The position numbers and the translations under genes were made by a program. A DNA stretch of 64,000 bases from Rosa chinensis (taxonomy: Eukaryota; Streptophyta; Magnoliopsida; Rosales; Rosaceae), in assembly GCF_002994745.2 (NCBI RefSeq), contig NC_037091.1, positions 38,190,112 to 38,254,111 on the forward strand, read 5' to 3'. Under the pieces are notes generated by a model, which did no database searches, was not told the DNA's origin, and worked only from the letters and a program-made list of their open reading frames with translations. Below, in pieces: positions 33,010-44,085 of this stretch. Position 1 is the first letter of the stretch; every line of letters begins with the position of its first letter.

Positions 33010-33225
33010 AAACAGAATTTTTTTTATTTTTTTTATTTTTTTATGTTGAAATGACCATTTTAACCCTCAAAAGTCAAACTTAACGTCCAATTTGGACGGA
33101 ACAGTAAAAATTGAACACGGCTGATTGAAATTGAAAAGTTTAGGGGGTAAAAATTCAAAATTGAAAGTTTAGGGGGTGAAATGATTTCACACCCAAACCT
33201 CAGGGGGGTAAACTGAAATTAATCC
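32017..33225. mobile_element. 1.2-kb fold-back (palindromic) MULE-like element
   Basis: Starts GGATTAATTTCAGTTTACCC and ends with its inverse. The two arms pair over nearly the whole length (for example AGGGGGTAAAAATTCAAAAT versus its complement, and GGACGTTAAG near 32155 versus 33080). The inner part has further nested inverted repeats of ATATTTCTTCACTTTATT and CACAAATATCGTAGACC (32310-32870). It sits in an A-run, so a 9-bp A TSD is compatible but not informative. Transcription would give a long hairpin. Confidence 0.8.
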
Positions 33226-33270
33226 AAAAAAAAATGTATTTAGTGAAAAGATATGGTGTATTGTGAATGA

Positions 33271-34065
33271 TCGAGCCCCAAAATGTATTTACTCCTTCCT
33301 CTTCCCTTCCCATTTTTAACCTGCTGGGGTTGTCTTCTCTAAATTATCGAGCCCCAAAGTTCACTCCAGTCAACTGGATTTGTCCCAATCCCCCATGGAT
33401 AAAAGTGAATACAGATGGGTCGTTTGTTGATGACCAACATGCAGGCTTCTGTGGAGTCTGTAGAGACTCTAATGGCTTATTTCTGGGAGCTTTTGCATCT
33501 AGAGTAGTGGTTCCTAGTGCGGTGGATGCTGAGGTTCTTGCTGTCATTAAGGCCTTACATATTGCTCATGTTTGTCATTGGACGCATATTTGGCTTGAGA
33601 CTGATTCAAGTCTAGTAGTTCACTATTTTAACAACCATACTCTGATTCCTTGGCGGCTACGGGTTCCTTGGTTGAATTACCTGCATATTGCTCGTCAGTT
33701 AAACATAAAAGTTTCTCATGTCTATTGAGAAGGAAATAAGGTGGCAGATTGTCTTGCAAGATTTGGTGCTGCGAATGATGGCTCCCTCTGGTGGGACGAG
33801 GTTCCTGATTTCATCTCTGGGCCTTTTGGCAGAGACATCACTTCTACAGTTTATTATCGGTGTTCCTAGTTTATTATCTGTATTTTTCTTATGTCCTTTT
33901 GAGACTTGAGTACTTTTGTTTTGTGCATTCTTCTTTGTACTCTCTAGGCAAGGTTTTGGTCTAACCCCCCTTGCTTTGTATTTTTTATTGGTTATTAATA
34001 AAACTTCGGGTGAGGGCGCTGAGTTTGCCCTTATCTCGCTTCCCTAAAATAAAAAAATAAAAAAA
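33271..34065 (+). mobile_element. 5'-truncated LINE with 18-bp TSD
   Basis: Exact 18-bp direct repeats ATGGTGTATTGTGAATGA at 33253-33270 and 34066-34083 flank it. It ends in an A-rich tail after AATAAAACTTCGGGTGAGGG. Only the RNase H end of ORF2 remains. Confidence 0.9.
33291..33869 (+). pseudogene. LINE RNase H domain fragment
   Basis: Reads PPWIKVNTDGSFVDDQHAG, then AEVLAVIKALHIAHV, WLETDSSLVVHYF, an in-frame TGA at 33726 after VSHVY, then EGNKVADCLARFGA. These are the D-E-D motifs and C-terminal EGNxxADxLA block of plant LINE RNase H (RVT_3). 5' truncated, with at least one stop. Confidence 0.8.
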
Positions 34066-34083
34066 ATGGTGTATTGTGAATGA

Positions 34084-34352
34084 GGATAGTTTAGGAAGTT
34101 TGGGGTTGTATTTCCAGTAAAATGTTAAAATAAAAAAGATAATATACTAAGTAGGAGATGCGTATTTATCATTTAGCAATGTGTGAATAAAATTCACAAG
34201 GGACAAACCTCACCTCATACATAAATGAGAAAGCTAAATGAAAAGATAAAACAAAAATTACAAAAGAGAAGCAAACGAAGCAATATCTAAAACTAAAATA
34301 GTGAAAAACATAAACCACCACCTTATTAGGCGATGGGCCATCCTAGAAGTAA
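34084..34352. other. Non-coding spacer
   Basis: AT-rich; nothing recognised. Confidence 0.5.
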
Positions 34353-35666
34353 GGTCATGGACAGGATTCAAAATTGCTCACCATCATTGGGTGGTGATAC
34401 CACCACTCTATAAAAATTTGCCACGTGTTCTACAATACAACCTTGGTTAACTCTTTAAAATTCTATTATAATAAACTAATAATATTTGTAATTAATGAAA
34501 GAAATAAAAATTACTCTCTCTTCCTTCCCGATTCTTAGAAACAGTTCTTCGGGAGCTTAATTTCATCTTCCTCTCAGCAAACTCGATCAATTGTAGACCA
34601 CTTCATGTATATTTTCTCTCTTCTACTTTTACTTTGAAATTTAATATTCATGAAGTATGGCAACTCTAAAACAAACAAACAATAACCGAAAAATCCCAGA
34701 TTAGGACCCATCATCTACTGTTCATTGTTCATGGTTACGGTTGGTTTTCCACGACCTCGACTAGTTCTCTGGGTTTCAAAATAATACCGGGTCATGCTTG
34801 TTTCACAGAGTGGAAGAATTTGGTGGAATTCTGAGAATTCGCGTTGCCTCTGTTCACAGATTAGCTGATTAATCTGCCTCTCGATACCAAGTACAAAACA
34901 ATATTAAGAAATTGAAGCTTTATGGATTGTGGGTGGCATTTCGATTTGGGTTTTCCTCAAGGAAATCTTGTTGGAAGATGTTGGGTATAGATTATAGTGG
35001 GACTGTGGGACTTCGGAATAATTTGCAAAACTAAAATAAAATCCCAAAATTGAGGTTTCTGGTATAGAAAGCAACAACACCACCAGCACGATAGGTTTGA
35101 CTGTGGAAGATAATGGACAAGGAAGCATTAAGATTCTGAAATTGAGTTGAGAATATGAACGCCCGATGAAAACCCATAGCAAATTTGAAGTCTAATCGAA
35201 ATTTGGAGGCCATTTGATCACCCAAACAATCCTTTTTTTTTTCTTTTTTTTTCTATACAAAAGCTTGAAGTGAAGAGGGTGAGGTAGAGAAATTGGAAAA
35301 GGAAGGCTGTAGGGGAAGGTGATTCGATGGATCAGGGAAGAAGGAATCAGAGGTTTCGTGGTTCTCTCTACCTTTCAACTCAAGATCAGTATTACAAAAA
35401 TGATTAGCCAGAGAGGGAGTTAGGGTCGTTATGGTTGTGGATGAGATGAAAGGGTGAGAGGAGAGATATGAGGCTGCTGTATTTTATTAAGAACATAATA
35501 AAATATTAAAATATAGATAATTAATATATCATTTTTATAACAGTTAACTATAGTTAACAAGTTAACCAGAGTTGTGTTGAAATACACGTGGCAAACTTTT
35601 ATAGGGTGTTAGTATCACCACCTAATCAAATGTGTTGAGCAAATTTGAATCCTTATAGACATGACC
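34353..35666. mobile_element. 1.3-kb Harbinger-like TIR element
   Basis: Ends GGTCATGGACAGGATTCAAA and its approximate inverse TTTGAATCCTTATAGACATGACC are flanked by TAA on both sides (34350-34352 and 35667-35669). Inverted similarity continues inward (GGTGGTGATA, TTGCCACGTG, GGTTAAC). No transposase or convincing ORF. A TAA TSD suggests PIF/Harbinger. Confidence 0.65.
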
Positions 35667-35669
35667 TAA

Positions 35670-36287
35670 TTGGTTGATAAAGACGAAAATTGATTATGAC
35701 GTCAACATTACACCTTGATAAGAGTGGTACATGCATGAAGGAAAAATAATACCTCTATCAAGCTCCCTTTAAACATTACCCACATTAGTGGGTTGCACCT
35801 ACAATTATGGCTCTTTATATGGGTTTCCAACCCTCTTATTATTTTTCTTCTGATATTGATTCAAGTTTGAATTTTTTTTTTTTTGGGTTACATTGAAAGG
35901 ATGAACTTGCTAAAGTAACCTAATGCCAACTCATTTTCGCATCCTTCTCAACACTTGGCCAACATAGGGGCCGATTCAAGCTTTGTTTTGTAATTTATTA
36001 ATTGTTTTTTTTTCCTACGTGGATAAGCAAATTATTGTCATGTTTGAAAGGGCAAATTTTTTTGTTTTTTGTTTTAGAGCTTATTGGTGAATGACCAAAG
36101 AAAGAATAAGGGTGGTGCAGTCTCAAAAATGGCTGGAGTCAGTTAACAGTTATTGGGCTTTTCTATCAAAGCTCGTTTATGTAATGAACCTCCAAATTGT
36201 ATTTAAATCCATACATCTCTAATTCTTTCGATCTCAGAATTCTACCAATACACAAGAAGAAGAAGAAGAAGAAGAGGCGACGTCGTA
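35670..36287. other. Non-coding spacer
   Basis: AT-rich, no gene seen. The end (36190-36287) looks like a 5' UTR with a (AAG)n run leading to the ATG at 36288. Confidence 0.4.
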
Positions 36288-36356
36288 ATGGCGTTGAAGT
36301 TTCTGAACAAGAAGGGGTGGCACACCGGGAGCCTCCGGAACATAGAGAACGTCTGG
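36288..36356 (+). pseudogene. CWC25-like first exon
   Basis: ATG at 36288 opens MALKFLNKKGWHTGSLRNIE then NVW, followed by TGG|TGAGG, where G|GTGAGG is a good donor and the unspliced frame stops at once. This is the very conserved N-terminus of plant CWC25, a spliceosome factor for the first catalytic step. The remainder of CWC25 is absent; unrelated coiled-coil sequence follows directly, so this is a captured or broken exon. Confidence 0.75.
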
Positions 36357-36359
36357 TGA

Positions 36360-37017
36360 GGAAGAGGGAGGTTTTGACTGTGTTGGGAAAGAAGGCGTGG
36401 GCTTTTATTGGTAACCAGCTGGGCAAGTTGAGAGAAATGGAGGCTCGGCTTGAACAGCGTGAGGCAGAGAGAGAAAGGGAGAGACAGAGGAGTGAGAGTT
36501 TTAGAATGGAGTGTGAGCAAGAACGGGAATGGAAATGGGAGGAATGGGTGAAGAAGAAGGAAGTGAAAGAAAAGGCAAGGGAGCAGTTGAAGAAGCAGAG
36601 GATTCAAGAATGGGAAGCATTTCGAGAAGGACAGTGAGGAGAGACAGAGAAGAAGAAGAAGAGGAGAAGAAGCGTTGATTCATGAGAGGGAATGGGAGGA
36701 GAGGATGAATAGGAGGGAGGTCAGAATCAAAGGAGAGGATGGATGATATGTTGGGTCACCACCGGGCAGAGATGGGCCAAATGCAGACTCGCATTCTCCA
36801 TGAGCAGCAAAATCTTACGAGCCAGTTACTGGGGATTGTCTCTCAGTGGACTGCTCATCCAGCTGGACTGTCTGATCATACCGGTGCAAGCAACCATTAT
36901 TTATCACAGATGACGCAGAATTTGCACCATCTGAATAGTTTGGATCATGACGATGCTAGGGTTGATGGAGATAATCAAGATGATCAGTTCATTGTTGACG
37001 GATGTCTTTTCTTGTAA
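36360..37017 (+). pseudogene. Coiled-coil gene fragment (trihelix-like?)
   Basis: Reads REVLTVLGKKAWAFIGNQLG, then a long Glu/Arg-rich coil (MEARLEQREAERERERQRS). After a stop at 36636 and a frame change it continues as MDDMLGHHRAEMGQMQTRIL and QNLTSQLLGIVSQW, ending in an acidic tail at 37017. It could be the C-terminal coil of a trihelix/MYB-SANT-like regulator, but this is a weak match from memory. The 3' flank has AATGAATAAAAG near 37210, like a polyadenylation signal. At least one frameshift or stop disrupts it. Confidence 0.45.
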
Positions 37018-37413
37018 AACTGCTCTCTGCATGTATGCAATAATCTCTGCAGTGGTGGTGGATATGTAAAGGTTAGTGAATTACTTAATGTACTCTGATG
37101 AGTACTTTGTTCAGTTAGGTGTGGTTCTATACTGATCTGTCTAGCTTCAAATCAAGTCAATAAGGGCTATCTATTTGTTAATCCAATTTTTAATGTAACT
37201 ATCTTGCTTAGAATGAATAAAAGTTCCTTTTTCCTTTCAATAATATTTTGGCATTATGATTGTGAGATCAGTATTAATGTTTACGGTTTTGATGTGGCAC
37301 TGTGATTCGTCCTTTTATGTGAAGCTCTTTTTGCTGAGTTTGACCCGGTTCATTGTAAATTAGCTCAGTTATATCTCTCCTTTATGTTGTATTAGTTTTT
37401 CTACAAGTGTCTA
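37018..37413 (+). other. 3' flank of the coiled-coil fragment
   Basis: Looks like a 3' UTR with AATAAA at 37215-37220; otherwise nothing recognised. Confidence 0.35.
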
Positions 37414-37891
37414 TGACGCAGTCGGAATGATAAACTAGGTTTACCAGCAATAAACCTAAGCAAACGATTCTGGAGTCCACCAGAGATAAAAGAGAATAAT
37501 CTCAATATATTGATAAAAGATGATAAGATGCCTTCTGCAGCCGCTTGCGGCTGCATAAATAAGAGAAAAGTACCCTAGGGCGACTAACAACGAAACCCTA
37601 AGGCCCATGGATAAAAACGAAAACAATCCAAAAATAACTAAGAAAACCAAAAACGGGTAAAATAGAAAAATGCCGTTTTGAGGCCCTAAACGATCCCGAA
37701 AGCCCGAAAAAGGTCACACGTCGTGGCATAGCGACGAGTTTGCTTTCTGGCGCGATTCCCTTTCCGGAAAGCTAAAGTGCGTCCCGATCGGACTCCGGAG
37801 GCCCATTTCACGTCTACTAGTCCCTTTTCGGTTTCCACCCTTAGCACGATCCAATTGTTCTTGAAATTGGACCGCTATCTGTTCTACATCA
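37414..37891 (-). mobile_element. Gypsy solo LTR (478 bp)
   Basis: Starts TGACGCAGTCGG, ends TTCTACATCA, with the exact TSD GTCTA (37409-37413 and 37892-37896). It is the same family as the LTR at 40036-40505, which adjoins gypsy integrase on the minus strand. No internal region. Confidence 0.85.
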
Positions 37892-37896
37892 GTCTA

Positions 37897-38313
37897 AGTC
37901 AAGAGGAACAAGCATTCTGAATTGTTTTATACATTGTTTAGTATTTCAGTAAAATACCTTGCTGTAGTAAAAAGCATGACCCTAGATATTCAAAGAATTC
38001 CACCTGCTGATAGAATTCACTATGGCTCTTAGGATGCTAAGGAAAATTACTTCATAGTGCTTCTAGTTATATATGCGTAGGACAGACATCCTTCTTGCTA
38101 GTTATAACCATGTTTCGTGCTATCCTTTTGGAAGAGAATGTTGCTTGGGTCAAATGAAAGGTAATTTGATACACGATACTTTCAGCATTCAAGGTGATAA
38201 GCAATGAGGTTAAGAAACTAAAAGATGAGGGGTTCAGTTTTGCACTTGGCCGTATGGGATATTTACCGCATGAAAAAACTAAACTTGATTATACCCAATG
38301 TGATTATTGTAAG
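37897..38313 (+). other. Spacer with a short coding-like patch
   Basis: Around 38187-38310 the plus strand reads FKVISNEVKKLKDEGFSFAL and GRMGYLPHEKTK with no stop. No family recognised; it may be another gene scrap. Confidence 0.25.
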
Positions 38314-39071
38314 TAGACCTGGCAACAGTGTGGTCACGGGCGGGTTACGGGCGGACTTAACGGGTTCGCGGTCTTAACGGGCTCAACCCGTTATAACCCG
38401 TTAAGAGGGTTACGGGCGGACTTAACGGGTTCGCGGTCTTAACGGGCTCAACCCGTTATAACCCGTTATCTTAACGGGTTATAACGGGTTGAGCCCGATG
38501 GGTTCGCGGGTTACCTGTTGGAACCCGTTAAGACCGCTAAGGTTTTTTTTTTTTTTTTTTTTTAATTTTAAAATTCTTTTCTAATCAATTACCCACTCAA
38601 ACCCGTTAATACCTGTTAACAATAAATTGGCCATTGAAACCCGTTAAGACCCGTTAACATAAAAATGAATTTATTTATTTATTTATTTTTGCATTTTTTT
38701 AAACTCTTTTTCACACCCATTATCTATTAAAACCCTTCTTAAAAAAAAAAAAAAGTTTTTATTTTTTATTTTTTTAAACCCTCTTCCAACCCATTACTCA
38801 TTAAAACTCTTTTTCATTGTTGATTTTCATTAAATCGAACTATCAAAAGTTAATATATATTGGGCTCACAATTCTATAAAAAAAAAAAAAAACTTTTTTT
38901 TTTTTTCCTCTTCTTACCGGGTTCGATGGGTTCCGTCGGGCAACCCGTTTCCGCCCGTTAACTAACGGGTTGGCAGCCTATTAACACGTTAAGTTATCGG
39001 GCGGAAATAAATGGGTTTTTAGCGGGCGGTTAATGGGCGGTTAACGGGTCATGGGCTGAATTCCAGGCCTA
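38314..39071. mobile_element. hAT-type element with AACGGGTT repeats (758 bp)
   Basis: Ends TAGACCTGGCAA and TTCCAGGCCTA are inverted, with the exact 8-bp TSD ATTGTAAG (38306-38313 and 39072-39079). Both ends are packed with ACGGGTT/AACCCGTTA motifs. A unit of about 64 bp is repeated at 38345 and 38409. No transposase. Confidence 0.85.
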
Positions 39072-39079
39072 ATTGTAAG

Positions 39080-40035
39080 AAACACTTGCTACTTTGTTTA
39101 TAGATGCTTAGGTATGGAAAAATATTTATCCTCATTACAGTCTATTCAATATGGCGGGAAGAGGTAGCTATATGCTTTCGGACGAGATAGCTGCATTATA
39201 AATATTTCATGTTTCAGTTGAAAAATTATGTTCTTATATAAGCTTGCAAAAATAGGTACATATATATTTACTCATCTTAACATATATCCATGTCTGTATC
39301 TGTCTTTCAACATTGCAGGTTTGTGTTTTTCTGTCTGGCTATTGATTCTCCACACATGATAATCATTGATCTGTTCCTTTCAAAGCCTAATTTTATTTGA
39401 AGTCATTTAGATTGAAACTTATTTGATTGGGCTTGTCAGATACTTATGGTCTTTGCTTGGATGAATATATCTATATATGTGGTGGAACTCTAAGATGTTT
39501 GTGAATTTTGATACATATAGGTTTTAACTGCGCATGTGGTTGTTTTGCCAGGGTAAGCTGTGCTGCTCTAGATTTCTCATATAAGCTTTGTGCACTTTTT
39601 CCAAATTCTGCAAATCAGTCACAATGTGGCCAGTGGCCGGGATTAGATCATTAGAATGTGACCAACACCATTTTATGGGCCTGTGTTTGACATAATTTCC
39701 GATATTTTGGACTTCTTTTGGCGCATATGATTGGATTATATTTGCTAACTCATTACATTGAAGGAAGAAATGGAGGCTAATTTCTGACTTTTCTGCAAGT
39801 TCAAGAAAGAAGGTGATGGTTAAATGAAGGACATCTATGGTTTCCAATCTGCACAAATTGGTGGGATATTAACTCCTTATAACCAATCCATCTTCTTCCT
39901 TTCAAATTGGAGAAAGATTGGAAGTCAATCTTCATTTCATCCTGCAACACACCTTGAATGTAATGTATTTACATATCCAATCAGTCCTAGTTACCAAAGC
40001 GGACCTAGTGTGTTGATCTTGAGGAGGAAGATTAG
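39080..40035. other. Spacer, no gene recognised
   Basis: A 110-codon minus-strand frame (39524-39856) has no recognisable domain and is not called as a gene. Confidence 0.4.
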
Positions 40036-40505
40036 TGACGCAGTCGGAAAGATCACCTAAGGTTTACAAGCAATAAACCTAAAACAAACGTTCTGAAGTC
40101 CACCAGAGATAATAGAGAAAAATCTCAATTTGATTTATAATATGATAAAAGATAGTTCTGCAACCGTTTAAGGTTGCTTATATATAAGAAAAGAAACCCT
40201 AGGGCGACTAACAATGAAACCCTAAAGCCCACGGGTAAAAATAAAACAAACGCAAAATAAACTAGGAAATCGAAATTTCTAGAAAACAATAAATTGCAGT
40301 TTTGAAGCCCTAAACGACCCCAAAATGCCGAAAAGGCCCACACATTAGCCACGAGTTTTGTTCCTAGAGCGATTCCCTTTCTAGAAAGCTATGGCGCGCC
40401 CCAATCGGACACTGAGCTTATTCATGGCTACTAGTACCTTTTCGTTTTCCTCCTTTTGCACGATCAAACTGCTCCTCGAATCGGGGTGTCATCCGTTCTG
40501 CATCA
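40036..40505 (-). repeat. 3' LTR of a truncated gypsy element
   Basis: Starts TGACGCAGTCGG, ends TTCTGCATCA (470 bp); homologous to the solo LTR 37414-37891. On the minus strand it directly follows the pol end. Confidence 0.8.
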
Positions 40506-41279
40506 GTCTCCTCCACCTCCGAAGAACTCGACCCCGAGTTCTTTGCAGGATAAAGAACCTCATCTTCACGAAACTCATGCAGATCAGCCACATTAAAGGT
40601 GTTAGAAATGCCCATGGAATCAGGAAGGGCAACAACATAAGCATTGTCGTTGATCTTCCTCAGCACCTTAAAATTACCATATTTTCTGGGCTTCAGCTTG
40701 TTGTAGGTACCAACAGGAAATCACTCCTTCCTCAGAAACACCATCACGTCATCACTCTCTTGGAACACTTTAACTCATCGGTGCTTGTCAGCTGCAGCTT
40801 TATACTTGGCATTAGTTTCTTCCAGCTTGGCCTTAACTGCTTCTCTAACATCCTGCACATCTCTAGCCATACCCTCAGCAACAATACTAACACCAAAAAC
40901 TTTAGGAAGCTTCACCAAATCAACCACATGTCGAGGAACAGCAGTATAAACCAATGAGAATGGTGACTTCCCTGTTGCACTATGCACAACACTGTTATAA
41001 GCAAACTCCACCTGTGGCAAAGCATAATCCCACTGTTTGGGCCTATCTCCACAAACACTCCGAACCATGTTACCCAAAGTCCTGTTAGTAACCTCTGTCT
41101 GCCCATCAGTTTGAGGATGAGCTGTGCTACAACGATTCAAAGCCGTTCCAAACATTCTCCACAATGTAATCCAAAAGTGACTAAGAAACTTCGTGTCTCT
41201 ATCAGAAGTAATGGACTTGGGCACTCCATGTAAACGAACCACTTCCCTGAAAAACAGTTTGGCTATATTGGACACATCA
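40506..41279 (-). pseudogene. Ty3/gypsy Pol C-terminal fragment (integrase)
   Basis: Minus strand: [20 protein letters not shown], then [15 protein letters not shown] (integrase core D and E), then [16 protein letters not shown], and after two stops [19 protein letters not shown]. This is the integrase core and C-terminal domain of a plant gypsy element. The two stops replace positions usually Arg, consistent with CGA to TGA. The 5' side ends exactly where a CACTA end begins (41280), so the element is truncated. Confidence 0.85.
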
Positions 41280-41339
41280 CACTACTAGAAAAATTGAATC
41301 AGACGATGCCACTCAGACGACGCACTAGAGTTTTCCGTC

Positions 41340-42695
41340 GTGTGATTGATTTTTATTTTTTTAGACGTTGTTTTTAGAAAATCCGTCGTCTGATATGGAA
41401 TTATGAATCAATTCAGAAGATGTATAAGGACAGAACCGTTGTATGACCCTAAAAAAATTTGAGCGCCAAGTTTGCCACCAAGTTATGTGGTACCAAACCC
41501 ATCTGAAGCCCTAAATTTTCCCTAACATGTGTCAGTCATACGACGATAAACAAAAAACCTGTCGTCTAATAAACATGTCTGACAGAAAGGAGGGAAATTT
41601 CCCTCCTCCATCTTTCTCCAGCTCCTCAAGGCGGGAAGTCCAATTAATAAGAGATGAGGCTCAAATTTAAATGGTTGTATTTAGACGACGTTCTTACGTA
41701 AACCCATTGTGTGATTCCTTGTCCAAATTGATAGGGCCTCACAAATCCGGCTGAAACCCCAACACTTAGAGAAAAAAACATAACAAAAAGAACAAAATAA
41801 TAGCAAAATGCGCGTACCCCTCTTTCGACAGCTAGCCCTTGCTCTATGTTAATTGACTCACCTCACTGTCGACAGATCCAAAAACAAGACCTAGCTAGCT
41901 CTCGCCCAGTGGCCTCACTCTCGACACACCTAATCCAAAACCGGAATCCTCTCTATCTCAACATACCCAAAGCCAAACGAAATTCCTCACTCTATAGCCT
42001 AGACCTCACTCTCCCAAACCCTCATTCTTCTCTCTAACCAATCTCATCTCTCTGAGAATGAGATTGAGTCGATGAACTGAGATTGAACGGTGAACTGAGA
42101 TGACGCTAGTTTAGCCTCTCTAGATCTAGTTGATTCCCTTGGAACGAAGCACTGTTAGCCTCTCCGACTGGTTCTCGTCGCACCCAGGGGCAAGTGGAGA
42201 CCAAATTGTTTCTTTTTCCCGTCGCACCCAGCTACAAGATCAAATTTTTGGTATGAAATCGTTTCTTTCTGTTGATTCTCTTCGATTCTGTAACTCGGTT
42301 TTGCTATTACATCTTGTTTTCACTTGGGTCCTCTCAAGTTGCGATATATTGTTGTAATTATCATGCGGTTTTCTGGAATAGAGACCCAAAACAGAAAGTC
42401 TGGTTTTCTGGAATACCCAGCCAATTGATGATAATAGAGTAGAATAGATTCTTTCTGCTGTTGAGTTGTGGATCTATTGTGTGCTTGATTTTGGTTAGAT
42501 ATGATAGATCCTGTTGTTCTTGGTATGAATATTGGGTTATTTCAGCTATTCTGGTCGAATTTACAATGTGAATTGGTTTATGATGTTGGGATACATTACT
42601 TTAACCATGGAGCTTAATTACTTTTGTGAATCTAGTAGCTTTCTGTAAGCATATAGTTCATATTTTCTGGAGGATTTGTGCAGATTTTCTATTCT
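41340..42695. repeat. Tandem duplication, copy 1
   Basis: Identical wherever compared to 42730-44085, including two short frames with the same 63 and 75 codons. A short spacer (42696-42729) of CTATTCTGTT-type repeats joins the copies. Confidence 0.9.
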
Positions 42696-42729
42696 ATTCT
42701 GTTCTATTCTGTTGTGCAGATTTTCTATT

Positions 42730-44085
42730 GTGTGATTGATTTTTATTTTTTTAGACGTTGTTTTTAGAAAATCCGTCGTCTGATATGGAATTATGAATCA
42801 ATTCAGAAGATGTATAAGGACAGAACCGTTGTATGACCCTAAAAAAATTTGAGCGCCAAGTTTGCCACCAAGTTATGTGGTACCAAACCCATCTGAAGCC
42901 CTAAATTTTCCCTAACATGTGTCAGTCATACGACGATAAACAAAAAACCTGTCGTCTAATAAACATGTCTGACAGAAAGGAGGGAAATTTCCCTCCTCCA
43001 TCTTTCTCCAGCTCCTCAAGGCGGGAAGTCCAATTAATAAGAGATGAGGCTCAAATTTAAATGGTTGTATTTAGACGACGTTCTTACGTAAACCCATTGT
43101 GTGATTCCTTGTCCAAATTGATAGGGCCTCACAAATCCGGCTGAAACCCCAACACTTAGAGAAAAAAACATAACAAAAAGAACAAAATAATAGCAAAATG
43201 CGCGTACCCCTCTTTCGACAGCTAGCCCTTGCTCTATGTTAATTGACTCACCTCACTGTCGACAGATCCAAAAACAAGACCTAGCTAGCTCTCGCCCAGT
43301 GGCCTCACTCTCGACACACCTAATCCAAAACCGGAATCCTCTCTATCTCAACATACCCAAAGCCAAACGAAATTCCTCACTCTATAGCCTAGACCTCACT
43401 CTCCCAAACCCTCATTCTTCTCTCTAACCAATCTCATCTCTCTGAGAATGAGATTGAGTCGATGAACTGAGATTGAACGGTGAACTGAGATGACGCTAGT
43501 TTAGCCTCTCTAGATCTAGTTGATTCCCTTGGAACGAAGCACTGTTAGCCTCTCCGACTGGTTCTCGTCGCACCCAGGGGCAAGTGGAGACCAAATTGTT
43601 TCTTTTTCCCGTCGCACCCAGCTACAAGATCAAATTTTTGGTATGAAATCGTTTCTTTCTGTTGATTCTCTTCGATTCTGTAACTCGGTTTTGCTATTAC
43701 ATCTTGTTTTCACTTGGGTCCTCTCAAGTTGCGATATATTGTTGTAATTATCATGCGGTTTTCTGGAATAGAGACCCAAAACAGAAAGTCTGGTTTTCTG
43801 GAATACCCAGCCAATTGATGATAATAGAGTAGAATAGATTCTTTCTGCTGTTGAGTTGTGGATCTATTGTGTGCTTGATTTTGGTTAGATATGATAGATC
43901 CTGTTGTTCTTGGTATGAATATTGGGTTATTTCAGCTATTCTGGTCGAATTTACAATGTGAATTGGTTTATGATGTTGGGATACATTACTTTAACCATGG
44001 AGCTTAATTACTTTTGTGAATCTAGTAGCTTTCTGTAAGCATATAGTTCATATTTTCTGGAGGATTTGTGCAGATTTTCTATTCT
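42730..44085. repeat. Tandem duplication, copy 2
   Basis: Second copy of 41340-42695. Identity this high means a very recent event or an assembly artefact. Confidence 0.9.

Larger units (their letters stand above)
41280..44085. mobile_element. CACTA end with 1,390-bp tandem duplication
   Basis: CACTACTAGAAAAATTGAAT starts at 41280, with CAGACGAC/GTCGTCTGA subterminal repeats (41301-41400, 41535-41575) typical of CACTA. A right end was not found. The block from 41340 is repeated from 42730 with an offset of 1,390 bp. No transposase or recognised gene. The stretch 41980-42360 resembles a 5' UTR and first intron of some gene, in both copies. Confidence 0.6.

Noticed and set aside
41846..42357. 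63- and 75-codon frames in the tandem duplication
   Set aside because: Identical in both copies only because the DNA is; no domain and no codon bias.
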